DNA of 32,609 nt, taken from positions 351,234 to 383,842 of the forward strand of contig NZ_VBSL01000007.1 in the NCBI RefSeq assembly GCF_006149005.1, read 5' to 3'. A program made the position numbers and the translations under genes. Below are positions 7,977 to 15,935 of this stretch, piece by piece (the first letter of the stretch is position 1; each line of letters starts with the position of its first letter). The notes beneath the pieces were generated by a model, which saw only the letters and a program-made list of their open reading frames with translations, made no database searches and had not been told where the DNA came from. This DNA comes from Larkinella sp. C7 (GTDB lineage: Bacteria > Bacteroidota > Bacteroidia > Cytophagales > Spirosomataceae).

Positions 7977-7984
7977 TAATTTTG
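7977..7984 (+). promoter_or_regulatory. Weak -7-like element before rpsH
   Basis: TAATTTTG matches the TAnnTTTG -7 consensus and lies in the 104-base rpsN-rpsH gap, 59 bases before the rpsH start. No TTTG -33 element is found at a suitable spacing. It may be a minor internal promoter or chance. Confidence 0.25.
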
Positions 7985-8043
7985 CAGGCCCGTTCAAAAC
8001 GGCTAATCCGTCAGCGAGGTTTGCAGTTACTAATCAGGAGGAA

Positions 8044-8442
8044 ATGAATACTGATCCCATAGCAGATTATCTGACTCGCATCAGAAATGCGATCCGCGCC
8101 AAGCACCGGGTCGTGGAAATTCCTGCTTCCAATATAAAGAAGGAGATCACTAAGGTACTCTTTGATAAAGGCTTCATCCAGAACTACAAGTTCGACGAGA
8201 CGGGCCCGCAAGGAAGTATTAAAATTGCACTGAAGTACAATCCGGTTACGAAACAACCTGCCATCGTTGATTTGCAGCGTGTGAGCCGCCCGGGTCTGCG
8301 TCAGTACAAAGGAGCTACGGACATTCCGCGGATTCTGAATGGCTTAGGTGTCGCCATCGTCTCTACCTCGAAAGGGGTGATGACGGACAAGGAAGCCCGG
8401 ACGCTGAACGTAGGCGGTGAAGTGTTGTGTTACGTATATTAA
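8044..8442 (+). CDS. rpsH: 30S ribosomal protein S8
   Basis: S8 binds the central domain of 16S rRNA and in E. coli represses the spc operon. The 132-residue product begins [16 protein letters not shown] and ends with the family pattern [20 protein letters not shown] followed by EVLCYVY. An AGGAGG lies at 8036-8041, only 2 bases before the ATG, closer than an effective Shine-Dalgarno normally is. Bacteroidota generally initiate without one, so its use here is doubtful. Confidence 0.98.
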   Translation: MNTDPIADYLTRIRNAIRAKHRVVEIPASNIKKEITKVLFDKGFIQNYKFDETGPQGSIKIALKYNPVTKQPAIVDLQRVSRPGLRQYKGATDIPRILNGLGVAIVSTSKGVMTDKEARTLNVGGEVLCYVY

Positions 8443-8451
8443 TCAGAAACT

Positions 8452-9009
8452 ATGTCACGCGTAGGTAATAAATCCATTGCACTGCCCGAGAAAGTGTCAG
8501 TTTCGGTCGAGAACGGTAACACAGTTACGGTGAAAGGTCCGAAAGGGGAACTCTCGCAGAGCATCAACCCGGATATTAAAGTAGAGATCGTCGACGGAGA
8601 ACTGAAGGTAGTTCGCCCGAACGACCAGAAACGTTTCAAAGCCTTGCACGGTTTGTATCGCGCTCTGGTCAACAACATGGTAACAGGTGTCAGCACCGGT
8701 TATAAGTTGGAACTCGAAATCGTCGGGGTCGGTTACAAAGCCGTTGCAACGAATAACATTCTGCAATTGACGCTGGGGTATTCACACGATATTTACGTGG
8801 CCATCCCAACGGAACTGAAAGTAAGCGCCATAACGGAAAAGGGACAAAACCCGAAAGTCATTCTGGAAGGAATCGACAAACAACTGATCGGCGATGTTGC
8901 GGCTAAAATCCGTTCGTTGCGGAAAGTTGAACCGTACAAAGGGAAGGGTATCCGGTTTGTGGGCGAGAAAATTCGTCGGAAAGCTGGTAAGTCTGCTTCC
9001 AAGAAGTAA
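8452..9009 (+). CDS. rplF: 50S ribosomal protein L6
   Basis: L6 lies near the GTPase-associated centre at the base of the L7/L12 stalk. The product has 185 residues and two repeated beta-rich domains. The first begins MSRVGNKSIALPEKVSVSVE with the VKGPKGELS motif. The second carries GVGYKA and ends in KVEPYKGKGIRFVGEKIRRK, the most conserved part. rplR begins 31 bases downstream. Confidence 0.98.
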   Translation: MSRVGNKSIALPEKVSVSVENGNTVTVKGPKGELSQSINPDIKVEIVDGELKVVRPNDQKRFKALHGLYRALVNNMVTGVSTGYKLELEIVGVGYKAVATNNILQLTLGYSHDIYVAIPTELKVSAITEKGQNPKVILEGIDKQLIGDVAAKIRSLRKVEPYKGKGIRFVGEKIRRKAGKSASKK

Positions 9010-9040
9010 TAGGTGAACCATATAATAAGCACAGGCGAAA

Positions 9041-9397
9041 ATGGCTGTCACGAAAGAAAGCAGAAGACTGCGTATTAAAAATCATATCCGGAATAAAGTT
9101 TCCGGAACGGCTGACCAGCCGAGACTATCCGTCTTCCGGTCAAATGCCCGTATCTATGCCCAAATCATTGATGATGAGAAAGGCCACACCCTGGTCAGTG
9201 CTTCATCGATCGAAATCACCGGCAACGATAAAAAAGGTGTTAACGTCGAACTGGCAAAACAGGTTGGACAGGCTTTGGCAGAAAAAGCAACTACCAGCGG
9301 TATTTCCAAGGTAGTTTTTGATCGGAATGGTTATTTATATCATGGTAAGGTGAAAGCTTTGGCCGACGGCGCCAGAGAAGGAGGCCTTAAATTCTAA
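9041..9397 (+). CDS. rplR: 50S ribosomal protein L18
   Basis: L18 binds 5S rRNA together with L5 and L25-type proteins. The 118-residue product has the basic N-terminus [20 protein letters not shown], the [19 protein letters not shown] core strand and a C-terminal [20 protein letters not shown]. All are normal for the family. rpsE starts 8 bases after the stop codon. Confidence 0.98.
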   Translation: MAVTKESRRLRIKNHIRNKVSGTADQPRLSVFRSNARIYAQIIDDEKGHTLVSASSIEITGNDKKGVNVELAKQVGQALAEKATTSGISKVVFDRNGYLYHGKVKALADGAREGGLKF

Positions 9398-9405
9398 GCA
9401 AAACA

Positions 9406-9921
9406 ATGGTAACCAATACAAGACCTGCTAAAGTTAACGAGTCTGAACTGAAAGAACGCGTTGTTGCTATTAACCGCGTTGCCAAGGTGGTGAAAGGTGG
9501 TCGGCGTTTTAGCTTTGCGGCCATTATCGTCGTCGGTGACGGCAACGGTGTGGTTGGCTACGGCCTCGGTAAAGCGAACGAAGTAACGGATGCGATTGCC
9601 AAAGGAATTGAAGATGCAAAGAAAAACCTCGTTCAGGTTCCGCTGCTGAAGCATACGGTTCCTCATGCGATGGAAGGGAAATTCAGTGGTGGTTTTGTGC
9701 TGCTGAAACCAGCTTCTGCCGGTACGGGTGTTATCGCCGGTGGTGCAATGCGTGCAGTATTGGAAAGTGCTGGTATCCGCGATGTATTGGCAAAATCGAA
9801 AGGGTCATCCAATCCGCACAACGTGGTGAAGGCAACCATCGACGCGCTGCTGAAAATGCGCGCTCCGCACCAGGTCGCTTTCCAGCGCGGGGTGAAACTG
9901 AGCAAAGTTTTTAACGGATAA
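9406..9921 (+). CDS. rpsE: 30S ribosomal protein S5
   Basis: S5 helps mRNA unwinding and decoding fidelity at the 30S entry site. The product has 171 residues. The double-stranded RNA-binding N-terminal domain shows [20 protein letters not shown] and [17 protein letters not shown]. The C-terminal domain carries [20 protein letters not shown] and [17 protein letters not shown]. rpmD follows after 23 bases. Confidence 0.98.
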   Translation: MVTNTRPAKVNESELKERVVAINRVAKVVKGGRRFSFAAIIVVGDGNGVVGYGLGKANEVTDAIAKGIEDAKKNLVQVPLLKHTVPHAMEGKFSGGFVLLKPASAGTGVIAGGAMRAVLESAGIRDVLAKSKGSSNPHNVVKATIDALLKMRAPHQVAFQRGVKLSKVFNG

Positions 9922-9944
9922 GAGTCCTTAACAACGGCAAGAAA

Positions 9945-10124
9945 ATGGCACGGGTTAAAATAACACAGGTTCGCAGCATTATCAAGCGGCCGAAAACACA
10001 GAAACTGGCGATCAAGTCGCTTGGTCTGGGGAAAATCAACCGCAGCGTTTCATTGGAATACAATGACGCTGTCGGTGGAATTATCCGTAAAATTCAACAT
10101 TTAGTTACTGTAGAAGAAATTTAA
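9945..10124 (+). CDS. rpmD: 50S ribosomal protein L30
   Basis: This 59-codon gene was read directly from the sequence. L30 is a small alpha/beta protein on the back of the 50S subunit. The product starts MARVKITQVRSIIKRPKTQK and contains the family core SLGLGKINRSVSLEYNDAVG, ending QHLVTVEEI. The length and its position between rpsE and rplO are exactly as expected. rplO begins 4 bases after the TAA. Confidence 0.97.
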   Translation: MARVKITQVRSIIKRPKTQKLAIKSLGLGKINRSVSLEYNDAVGGIIRKIQHLVTVEEI

Positions 10125-10128
10125 AATT

Positions 10129-10575
10129 ATGAGTCTGAATACACTTAAACCTGCGGAAGGATCAGTCCGGGAGCGCAAGCGAGTAGGTCGGGGTACGGGT
10201 TCTGGCATGGGTGGAACATCAACCCGTGGCCATAAAGGTGCCCAGTCGCGTTCCGGTTACAGCGCCAAGAAAAACTTCGAAGGTGGTCAGATGCCTTTGC
10301 AGCGCCGTGTACCGAAATTCGGCTTTAAGAACATCAATCGGGTTGAGTATAAGCCGATTAACCTAGACACACTTCAGCAGTTAATTGAAAGCGCCGGTGT
10401 TACTTCCATCGACATCGATGTGTTGATGCAACACGGTTTGGCCGGTAAAAATGACAAGATAAAAGTTCTGAGCCGGGGTGAAATTTCTTCAGTAGTAGAA
10501 GTGAAAGCGCATGGCTTTTCGCAGAAAGCGATTGAAGCAATTGAGAAAGCAGGCGGTAAAGCAATCAAGCTCTAA
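10129..10575 (+). CDS. rplO: 50S ribosomal protein L15
   Basis: L15 is a late-assembling 50S protein with an extended Gly/Arg-rich N-terminal arm. The 148-residue product shows that arm as RKRVGRGTGSGMGGTSTRGH followed by GAQSRSGYSAKKNFEGGQMP. The globular C-terminal part contains VEVKAHGFSQKAIEAIEKAG. The 85-base gap to secY has a TAAATTTG element at 10619-10626 that could be a weak promoter. Confidence 0.98.
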   Translation: MSLNTLKPAEGSVRERKRVGRGTGSGMGGTSTRGHKGAQSRSGYSAKKNFEGGQMPLQRRVPKFGFKNINRVEYKPINLDTLQQLIESAGVTSIDIDVLMQHGLAGKNDKIKVLSRGEISSVVEVKAHGFSQKAIEAIEKAGGKAIKL

Positions 10576-10660
10576 TCGGCTTGTTCGTTCATGAGTAGAT
10601 TTAGCCAATATTTCTTCGTAAATTTGGTGACTTTTTTCGGACGAGCAGCTTGATACACTA

Positions 10661-11974
10661 ATGAAACGATTCATCACGACCCTTCAGAATATCTTTTCGA
10701 TCGAGGAACTGAGAACCCGCATTCTCAACACATTGTTGTTTGTGACGGTTTTTAGACTAGGGTCTCAAATTGTATTGCCAGGGATCGATCCGACGAAGTT
10801 AAACCTCAATCCGCAGGGACTCCTGGGGTTGCTGGAAACGTTTTCGGGTGGAGCCTTCAGCAAAGCATCCATTTTTGCTTTGGGAATCATGCCGTATATC
10901 TCGGCATCGATTGCGATTCAGCTTTTGACTCTGGCCCTGCCTTACTTTCAGAAAATGCAGAAAGAAGGGGAGTCGGGTCGGAAGCGTTTAAACCAGATTA
11001 CCCGTATCCTGACCATTTTCGTGACGGCGGCTCAGGCGATTACGTATTTGACGACGACCATTCCGGGCGAAGCCATCATGATCAATAAGGCCACATTCAA
11101 TATTGTGTCTGTTGTGGTTTTGACGGCCGGTACCATTTTTTGCATGTGGCTGGGTGAGCGCATCACCGATAAGGGAATCGGGAACGGGATTTCGATGCTG
11201 ATCATGATCGGTATTGTGTCGCGGTTTCCGGGTGCCGTATACGGAGAAGCTTTGTCCCGCGGATCAGGAGGAGCTTTGCTGTTCGTCCTTGAAATCGTTG
11301 CTCTGTTCTTTGTAGTAATGGGTGCGGTTGTACTGACACAGGCGGTTCGCCGAATTCCGATTCAGTATGCCAAACAGGTTGTTGGGAACAAGGTAGTGGG
11401 CGGTCAACGTCAGTATCTTCCCCTGAAGTTGAATGCTGCCGGTGTTATGCCGATCATTTTTGCTCAGGCACTGATGTTCGTTCCATCGCTGGTTGCTTCG
11501 TTGTTTGCGGAAAAGAGCGATTTGGCCGGTTCGGTACAAACGGTTTTCGCCGATTATACCTCGTGGCAGTATAACGTGTTGTTCGCCGTTCTGATTATCG
11601 TCTTTACGTTTTTCTACACGGCGATTTCGGTTAACCCGAATCAGATTGCCGACGACATGAAACGGAGCGGAGGTTTTATTCCCGGTGTTAAACCCGGTTT
11701 TATGACTTCTGAATACATCGGTCAGGTTTTGGACCGGATTACGTTACCGGGAGCGCTTATGTTGGCTATTGTAGCGATTTTGCCGGCTGTTGCGTCTTTG
11801 CTGGGAATGACTCGCAACTTCTCGCAGTTTTTCGGCGGTACGTCGCTGTTGATTATGGTGGGCGTGGTGCTGGATACCTTGCAGCAGGTTGAAAGTTATC
11901 TTCTGATGCGTCGTTACGAAGGCCTGATGCAATCAGGACGTGTAACGGGTCGTACGGAGAGCATAACGGCTTAA
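10661..11974 (+). CDS. secY: Preprotein translocase subunit SecY
   Basis: SecY is the central channel of the Sec translocon in the inner membrane and passes unfolded proteins to the periplasm or into the membrane. The 437-residue product has about ten hydrophobic helices. Landmarks are the ISASIAIQLL segment of TM2, the cytoplasmic GESGRKRLNQITR, the GIGNGISMLI motif, and the VNPNQIADDMKRSGGFIPGV loop that contacts SecA and the ribosome. It follows rplO and precedes map, as in many bacteria, with no adk between them. Confidence 0.98.
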   Translation: MKRFITTLQNIFSIEELRTRILNTLLFVTVFRLGSQIVLPGIDPTKLNLNPQGLLGLLETFSGGAFSKASIFALGIMPYISASIAIQLLTLALPYFQKMQKEGESGRKRLNQITRILTIFVTAAQAITYLTTTIPGEAIMINKATFNIVSVVVLTAGTIFCMWLGERITDKGIGNGISMLIMIGIVSRFPGAVYGEALSRGSGGALLFVLEIVALFFVVMGAVVLTQAVRRIPIQYAKQVVGNKVVGGQRQYLPLKLNAAGVMPIIFAQALMFVPSLVASLFAEKSDLAGSVQTVFADYTSWQYNVLFAVLIIVFTFFYTAISVNPNQIADDMKRSGGFIPGVKPGFMTSEYIGQVLDRITLPGALMLAIVAILPAVASLLGMTRNFSQFFGGTSLLIMVGVVLDTLQQVESYLLMRRYEGLMQSGRVTGRTESITA

Positions 11975-11978
11975 CAAA

Positions 11979-12791
11979 ATGATTTACCTGAAATCAGACG
12001 CCGAAATTGAGCTGATGAAAATCAGCGGACAGGTTCTGGGCAAAGCACATGCCGAAGTAGCCAAACGGATTCGTCCGGGCGTGACTACAAAAGAACTGGA
12101 TCGCGTGGCTGAGGAGTATATTCGCGATAACGGTGGTATTCCTTCTTTTAAAGGATTCAATAACTTCCCGGCCGCTTTGTGTATTTCGGTCAATGAGACG
12201 GTCGTACACGGTTTTCCGAGTAAGTACGAACTGAAAGAAGGCGATATTATTTCGATCGATTGTGGCGTAAAACTGAACGGATACCATAGTGATAGTGCTT
12301 ATACCTATCCCATTGGAGACATTAGCCAGGAAGTTCGTGACCTGCTGATCCGTACCAAGCAATCACTGTATTGCGGTATTGAAAAAGCAACGGAAGGGAA
12401 TCGGATTGGCGACATTGGGTATGCAGTGCAGAGCCATGTGGAGAAGTTCGGGTATTCAGTAGTTCGGGAGTTGGTGGGTCATGGACTCGGAAAGAGTCTC
12501 CACGAAAGCCCGGAAGTGCCGAATTACGGCAAACGTGGACAGGGTGTCAAGCTGAAAGAAGGCATGGTTCTGGCCATCGAGCCGATGGTAAATCTTGGCA
12601 AGAAAAGCATTGTTCAGGAACGGGATGGCTGGACCATCCGAACCGCCGACCGAAAACCGTCTGCTCATTACGAACACTCGGTCGCGATTCGGAAAGGGAA
12701 ACCGGAAATTCTGACGACGTTCCAGTACATTGAAGAAGTAACGGCCAATACCAGCTTAATGATTGAAGTCAACGAAGTGACCATAGCGTAA
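11979..12791 (+). CDS. map: Methionine aminopeptidase, type I
   Basis: This enzyme removes the starting methionine from new proteins. The product has 270 residues and lacks the insert of type II enzymes. Metal ligands are visible at D94 and D105 (SIDCGVKLNGYHSDSA), H168 (GHGLG), E201 (AIEPM) and E232. H78 in ETVVHGFP is the substrate-side histidine. Its start lies 4 bases after secY and infA starts 3 bases after its stop, so it belongs to the same message. Confidence 0.97.
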   Translation: MIYLKSDAEIELMKISGQVLGKAHAEVAKRIRPGVTTKELDRVAEEYIRDNGGIPSFKGFNNFPAALCISVNETVVHGFPSKYELKEGDIISIDCGVKLNGYHSDSAYTYPIGDISQEVRDLLIRTKQSLYCGIEKATEGNRIGDIGYAVQSHVEKFGYSVVRELVGHGLGKSLHESPEVPNYGKRGQGVKLKEGMVLAIEPMVNLGKKSIVQERDGWTIRTADRKPSAHYEHSVAIRKGKPEILTTFQYIEEVTANTSLMIEVNEVTIA

Positions 12792-12794
12792 GGA

Positions 12795-13013
12795 ATGGCA
12801 AAACAGACATCCATCGAACAAGACGGTACCATTGTAGAAGCACTCTCCAATGCCATGTTTCGGGTACAACTCGAAAACAAGCATGAAGTAGTTGCTCATA
12901 TTTCCGGGAAAATGCGGATGAATTACATCAAAATTTTGCCCGGCGACCGGGTGAAATTGGAAATGTCGCCGTATGACCTGTCCAAAGCACGAATTGTTTA
13001 TCGGTATAAATAA
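12795..13013 (+). CDS. infA: Translation initiation factor IF-1
   Basis: IF-1 is a small OB-fold protein that blocks the 30S A site during initiation. The 72-residue product is full length for the family. It contains the hallmarks [40 protein letters not shown] and [21 protein letters not shown] heptad inverted repeat starts immediately after the stop codon and fills the gap to rpmJ. Confidence 0.98.
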   Translation: MAKQTSIEQDGTIVEALSNAMFRVQLENKHEVVAHISGKMRMNYIKILPGDRVKLEMSPYDLSKARIVYRYK

Positions 13014-13117
13014 GGTTTAAAGTTTACGGTTTATGGTTGACGGTAGGCTGACATTGTGCAGCAAGAACCGAAAACTGAAAACCGAAAACCGAAAACCGTA
13101 AAACGGAGAGTAAAACC
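13014..13117. repeat. Heptad inverted repeat filling the infA-rpmJ gap
   Basis: Five words in phase at 13014-13048 read GGTTTAA, AGTTTAC, GGTTTAT, GGTTGAC and GGTAGGC. After a 17-base centre, words in phase at 13066-13100 read AACCGAA, AACTGAA, AACCGAA, AACCGAA and AACCGTA, followed by less exact words up to 13114. The two halves are roughly complementary in sense (GGTTT against AACCG). The array runs to within 3 bases of the rpmJ ATG. Confidence 0.85.
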
Positions 13118-13234
13118 ATGAAAGTCAAGGCGTCGATTAAAAAGCGCAGTGTTGATTGTAAGGTGATCCGCCGGAAGGGGAAGCTTTACGTGATCAATAA
13201 GAAGAATCCTAGGTATAAACAAAGACAAGGTTAA
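13118..13234 (+). CDS. rpmJ: 50S ribosomal protein L36, zinc-free form
   Basis: This 38-codon gene was read directly from the sequence. L36 is the smallest 50S protein and stabilises 23S rRNA near the stalk base. The product starts [20 protein letters not shown] and ends NPRYKQRQG. The zinc-binding form uses three cysteines and a histidine; here only the second cysteine remains and the histidine position is tyrosine. It therefore cannot hold zinc in the usual way. It sits between infA and rpsM as in most bacteria. Confidence 0.96.
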   Translation: MKVKASIKKRSVDCKVIRRKGKLYVINKKNPRYKQRQG

Positions 13235-13243
13235 TCACTGAAT

Positions 13244-13621
13244 ATGGCACGTATTGCAGGGGTTGATATTCCCGACCGGAAACGCGGTGAAATTTCGTTG
13301 ACTTACATTTTTGGCATTGGCCGTAGCTCAGCGCAGAGAATTCTGAATAAAGCAGGTGTATCTGTTGATAAAAAGGTGAGCGAGTGGAACGACGAAGAGT
13401 CGAATGCCATCCGGACCATCATCAGCGCAGAACACAAGGTTGAAGGGGCACTGAAATCGGAAGTCCAGTTGAACATCAAGCGATTGATGGACATTGGTTG
13501 CTACCGGGGTCTGCGTCACCGGAAAGGCCTGCCGGTTCGTGGCCAGCACACGAAAAACAACTCCCGCACGCGGAAAGGTAAGCGTAAGACGGTAGCAAAT
13601 AAGAAAAAAGCAACTAAATAA
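13244..13621 (+). CDS. rpsM: 30S ribosomal protein S13
   Basis: S13 is a 30S head protein that touches the P-site tRNA and bridges to the 50S subunit. The product has 125 residues. It has the N-terminal [20 protein letters not shown], an [13 protein letters not shown] helix-two-turn-helix, and the C-terminal [20 protein letters not shown] followed by a lysine-rich tail. Another heptad inverted repeat follows before rpsK. Confidence 0.98.
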   Translation: MARIAGVDIPDRKRGEISLTYIFGIGRSSAQRILNKAGVSVDKKVSEWNDEESNAIRTIISAEHKVEGALKSEVQLNIKRLMDIGCYRGLRHRKGLPVRGQHTKNNSRTRKGKRKTVANKKKATK

Positions 13622-13624
13622 TTG

Positions 13625-13705
13625 AGTTTAAGGTTTGGGGTTTAACGTTTAAGGTTTTTCGCAAAATGCTTTAAACCTTAGACGTTAAACGTTAAACGAT
13701 CAACT
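13625..13705. repeat. Heptad inverted repeat between rpsM and rpsK
   Basis: Left words at 13625-13659 are AGTTTAA, GGTTTGG, GGTTTAA, CGTTTAA and GGTTTTT. Right words at 13671-13705 are TTAAACC, TTAGACG, TTAAACG, TTAAACG and ATCAACT. Both halves keep a strict seven-base period and are approximate reverse complements around an 11-base centre. The array ends 4 bases before the rpsK start. Confidence 0.85.
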
Positions 13706-13709
13706 AGAA

Positions 13710-14105
13710 ATGGCTCAGGCAAAACGCAAAGACAAAGCGAAAAAACGGGTAGTAGTGGTTGAACCCGTTGGTCAGGTACACATCCGGGCTTCGTTCAATA
13801 ACATTATCATTTCCATTACGAATAGCTCGGGACAGGTAATCTCGTGGGCATCGGCCGGTAAAATGGGCTTTAAAGGCTCCAAGAAAAACACGCCGTATGC
13901 TGCTCAGACTGCCGCTCAGAACTGTGCTACCGTAGCCCACGATTTGGGAATGCGCAAGGCAGAAGTGTTCGTGAAAGGTCCCGGTTCCGGTCGTGAATCT
14001 GCCATCCGGACGATCCAGAACACCGGTATTGAAGTGATGTCCATCAAGGACATTACACCACTGCCACACAACGGCTGCCGCCCTCCGAAACGCCGTCGCG
14101 TTTAA
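13710..14105 (+). CDS. rpsK: 30S ribosomal protein S11
   Basis: S11 is part of the 30S platform at the mRNA exit site. The product has 131 residues. Conserved stretches are [57 protein letters not shown] and the near-invariant C-terminus [17 protein letters not shown]. The 115-base gap to rpsD lacks a heptad array but contains an 8-bp inverted repeat. Confidence 0.98.
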   Translation: MAQAKRKDKAKKRVVVVEPVGQVHIRASFNNIIISITNSSGQVISWASAGKMGFKGSKKNTPYAAQTAAQNCATVAHDLGMRKAEVFVKGPGSGRESAIRTIQNTGIEVMSIKDITPLPHNGCRPPKRRRV

Positions 14106-14152
14106 TCAGTACTTTCAATTCTGCGGATTGCATCGAGCAAGCCGCTTCACTT

Positions 14153-14210
14153 AATGAATACGGGCAGGCGACATTGGGTTGTGTCTGTTCATCGTTTTTC
14201 GTTATTCATT
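14153..14210 (+). promoter_or_regulatory. Possible rpsD leader stem-loop
   Basis: AATGAATA at 14153-14160 is the exact reverse complement of TATTCATT at 14203-14210. The enclosed 42 bases include shorter complementary parts (GACA and TGTC). The stem ends 10 bases before the rpsD start. S4 is the translational repressor of the alpha operon in E. coli, so a regulatory leader here is plausible. This rests on pairing and position only. Confidence 0.3.
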
Positions 14211-14220
14211 CTCAGTACAA

Positions 14221-14826
14221 ATGGCAAGATACACAGGCCCCAAGGCCAAAATTTCCCGCAAGTTTGGTGAGCCGATTCTCGGCCCCAGCAAAGCCCTGCA
14301 AAAGAAAGCCTACGCTCCCGGACAACACGGACGCGGCCGGAAACGGAAACAGTCGGAATATGCTGTTCAGTTGCAGGAAAAACAAAAAGTAAAATACATC
14401 TACGGTATTCTGGAACGTCAGTTCCGGGGCTTGTTCCACCGGGCCGTTGTTAAACAAGGGATCACCGGTGAAAACCTGCTGAAACTTTGCGAAGCACGCC
14501 TGGACAACACGGTTTACCGTCTAGGCATTGCCCCAACCCGCCGGGCTGCCCGCCAATTAGTCTCTCACAAACACATTGCCGTTGACGGCGAAGTGGTCAA
14601 TATAGCTTCTTACTCATTGAAACCCGGTCAACTGATCAGCATTCGTGAGAAATCGAAGTCACTTGAAGCCGTGACAACCAGCCTGTCGGCCCGGAATCCG
14701 AAGCGCTACAACTGGTTGGAATGGGATCAACAACAGTTGCAGGGTGTGTTTACCACCTACCCGGAACGCGATCAGATTCCTGAAAACGTGAACGAGCAAC
14801 TGGTGGTTGAATTGTATTCTAAGTAA
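14221..14826 (+). CDS. rpsD: 30S ribosomal protein S4, zinc-free form
   Basis: S4 starts 16S rRNA folding and binds the 5' domain. I chose ATG 14221, giving 201 residues from [20 protein letters not shown]; a longer frame from 14179 would add 14 residues that do not match the family. The N-terminal region has no cysteine pairs, so it is the zinc-free form. The S4 RNA-binding domain is clear at [20 protein letters not shown] followed by [16 protein letters not shown]. The C-terminal end is [10 protein letters not shown]. rpoA follows after a heptad repeat. Confidence 0.97.
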   Translation: MARYTGPKAKISRKFGEPILGPSKALQKKAYAPGQHGRGRKRKQSEYAVQLQEKQKVKYIYGILERQFRGLFHRAVVKQGITGENLLKLCEARLDNTVYRLGIAPTRRAARQLVSHKHIAVDGEVVNIASYSLKPGQLISIREKSKSLEAVTTSLSARNPKRYNWLEWDQQQLQGVFTTYPERDQIPENVNEQLVVELYSK

Positions 14827-14827
14827 T

Positions 14828-14902
14828 AGTTTATAGTTTACGGTTTATAGCTTATGGTTCTCACTGCGTGATACACCGTAAACTATAAACCCAAACCCAT
14901 AA
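14828..14902. repeat. Heptad inverted repeat between rpsD and rpoA
   Basis: Left words at 14828-14862 are AGTTTAT, AGTTTAC, GGTTTAT, AGCTTAT and GGTTCTC. Right words at 14875-14902 are ACCGTAA, ACTATAA, ACCCAAA and CCCATAA. Bases 14830-14844 and 14875-14889 are perfect 15-bp reverse complements. This is the best-paired of the TTTA-type arrays and would form a stable hairpin in RNA. Confidence 0.88.
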
Positions 14903-14941
14903 ACTACATTTCATTAGTTGAACGGTTAAAAACAAATTCGT

Positions 14942-15931
14942 ATGTCAATATTAGCGTTCCAAATGCCCGATAAAGTTGTCATGGAGCGAGCTGACGACTT
15001 TCACGGGTTGTTTGAGTTCAAGCCACTCGAAAAGGGCTATGGCGTGACCATAGGGAATGCGTTGCGGAGAATCCTGCTGTCATCGCTGGAAGGCTATGCC
15101 ATTGCCAGCGTACGATTCCCTGGCGTACTGCACGAGTTCTCATCCATAGAAGGCGTCGTTGAAGATGTTACCGAAATTATCCTGAACCTGAAAATGGTTC
15201 GGTTTAAGAAAGTTTCGGACATGGTCGACAACAAAATTACCGTTACGATCAAAAATCAGTCGGTGTTAAAGGCCGGCGACATATCAAAATTTAGCGCGTC
15301 GTTTGAAGTACTGAATCCTGAACTGGAAATCTGTCACATCGACGATACGCGTGAACTGGAAATGGAAATTCACGTGGAGAAAGGCCGGGGCTATGTGCCG
15401 GCCGACGAACCACGTGCCAACGAACTGCCTTTCGGACACATTCCGATCGACGCCATTTATACGCCGATCAAGAACGTTCGTTACAGCGTTGAAAACACGC
15501 GGGTTGAGCAAAAAACCGACTACGAACGGTTGTTGCTGGACATCGAAACCGACGGTTCCATTCACCCGGAAGAAGCCCTGAAAGGCGCAGCTACCATTCT
15601 GATTCAACACTTCATGCTGTTCTCCGATCAAACGATGACGTTTGAGACCGCGAAAGCAGAAGAAGATAACGTGGTTGACGAAGAAATGCTGCACATGCGG
15701 AAGTTGTTGAAAACTCCGCTGGCTGATCTTGATTTGTCCGTACGGGCTTACAATTGCTTGAAATCTGCCGATGTAAAATCACTGGGCGATCTGGTGAAAC
15801 TGGAGATTTCAGATATGATGAAATTTAGAAACTTCGGTAAGAAGTCGCTGACTGAATTGGAACAGTTGGTGGCCGAAAAGAACCTGACTTTCGGCATGGA
15901 CATTACCAAATACAGATTAGACGAGGACTGA
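14942..15931 (+). CDS. rpoA: DNA-directed RNA polymerase subunit alpha
   Basis: The alpha subunit dimer starts RNA polymerase assembly, and its C-terminal domain contacts DNA and activators. The product is 329 residues. The N-terminal domain shows [36 protein letters not shown] and [20 protein letters not shown]. After an acidic linker, the C-terminal domain (about 258-329) contains [20 protein letters not shown] and [16 protein letters not shown]. rplQ starts 4 bases after the stop codon. Confidence 0.98.
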   Translation: MSILAFQMPDKVVMERADDFHGLFEFKPLEKGYGVTIGNALRRILLSSLEGYAIASVRFPGVLHEFSSIEGVVEDVTEIILNLKMVRFKKVSDMVDNKITVTIKNQSVLKAGDISKFSASFEVLNPELEICHIDDTRELEMEIHVEKGRGYVPADEPRANELPFGHIPIDAIYTPIKNVRYSVENTRVEQKTDYERLLLDIETDGSIHPEEALKGAATILIQHFMLFSDQTMTFETAKAEEDNVVDEEMLHMRKLLKTPLADLDLSVRAYNCLKSADVKSLGDLVKLEISDMMKFRNFGKKSLTELEQLVAEKNLTFGMDITKYRLDED

Positions 15932-15935
15932 TACC

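Noticed and set aside
13014-13117. Possible CRISPR-like array because of short regular repeats
   Set aside because: Units are 7 bases and degenerate, with no spacers and no cas genes nearby, so it is not a CRISPR array.
14179-14220. Upstream extension of rpsD from an earlier ATG
   Set aside because: The 14 added residues ([14 protein letters not shown]) are hydrophobic and do not belong to S4; ATG 14221 gives the exact family N-terminus.
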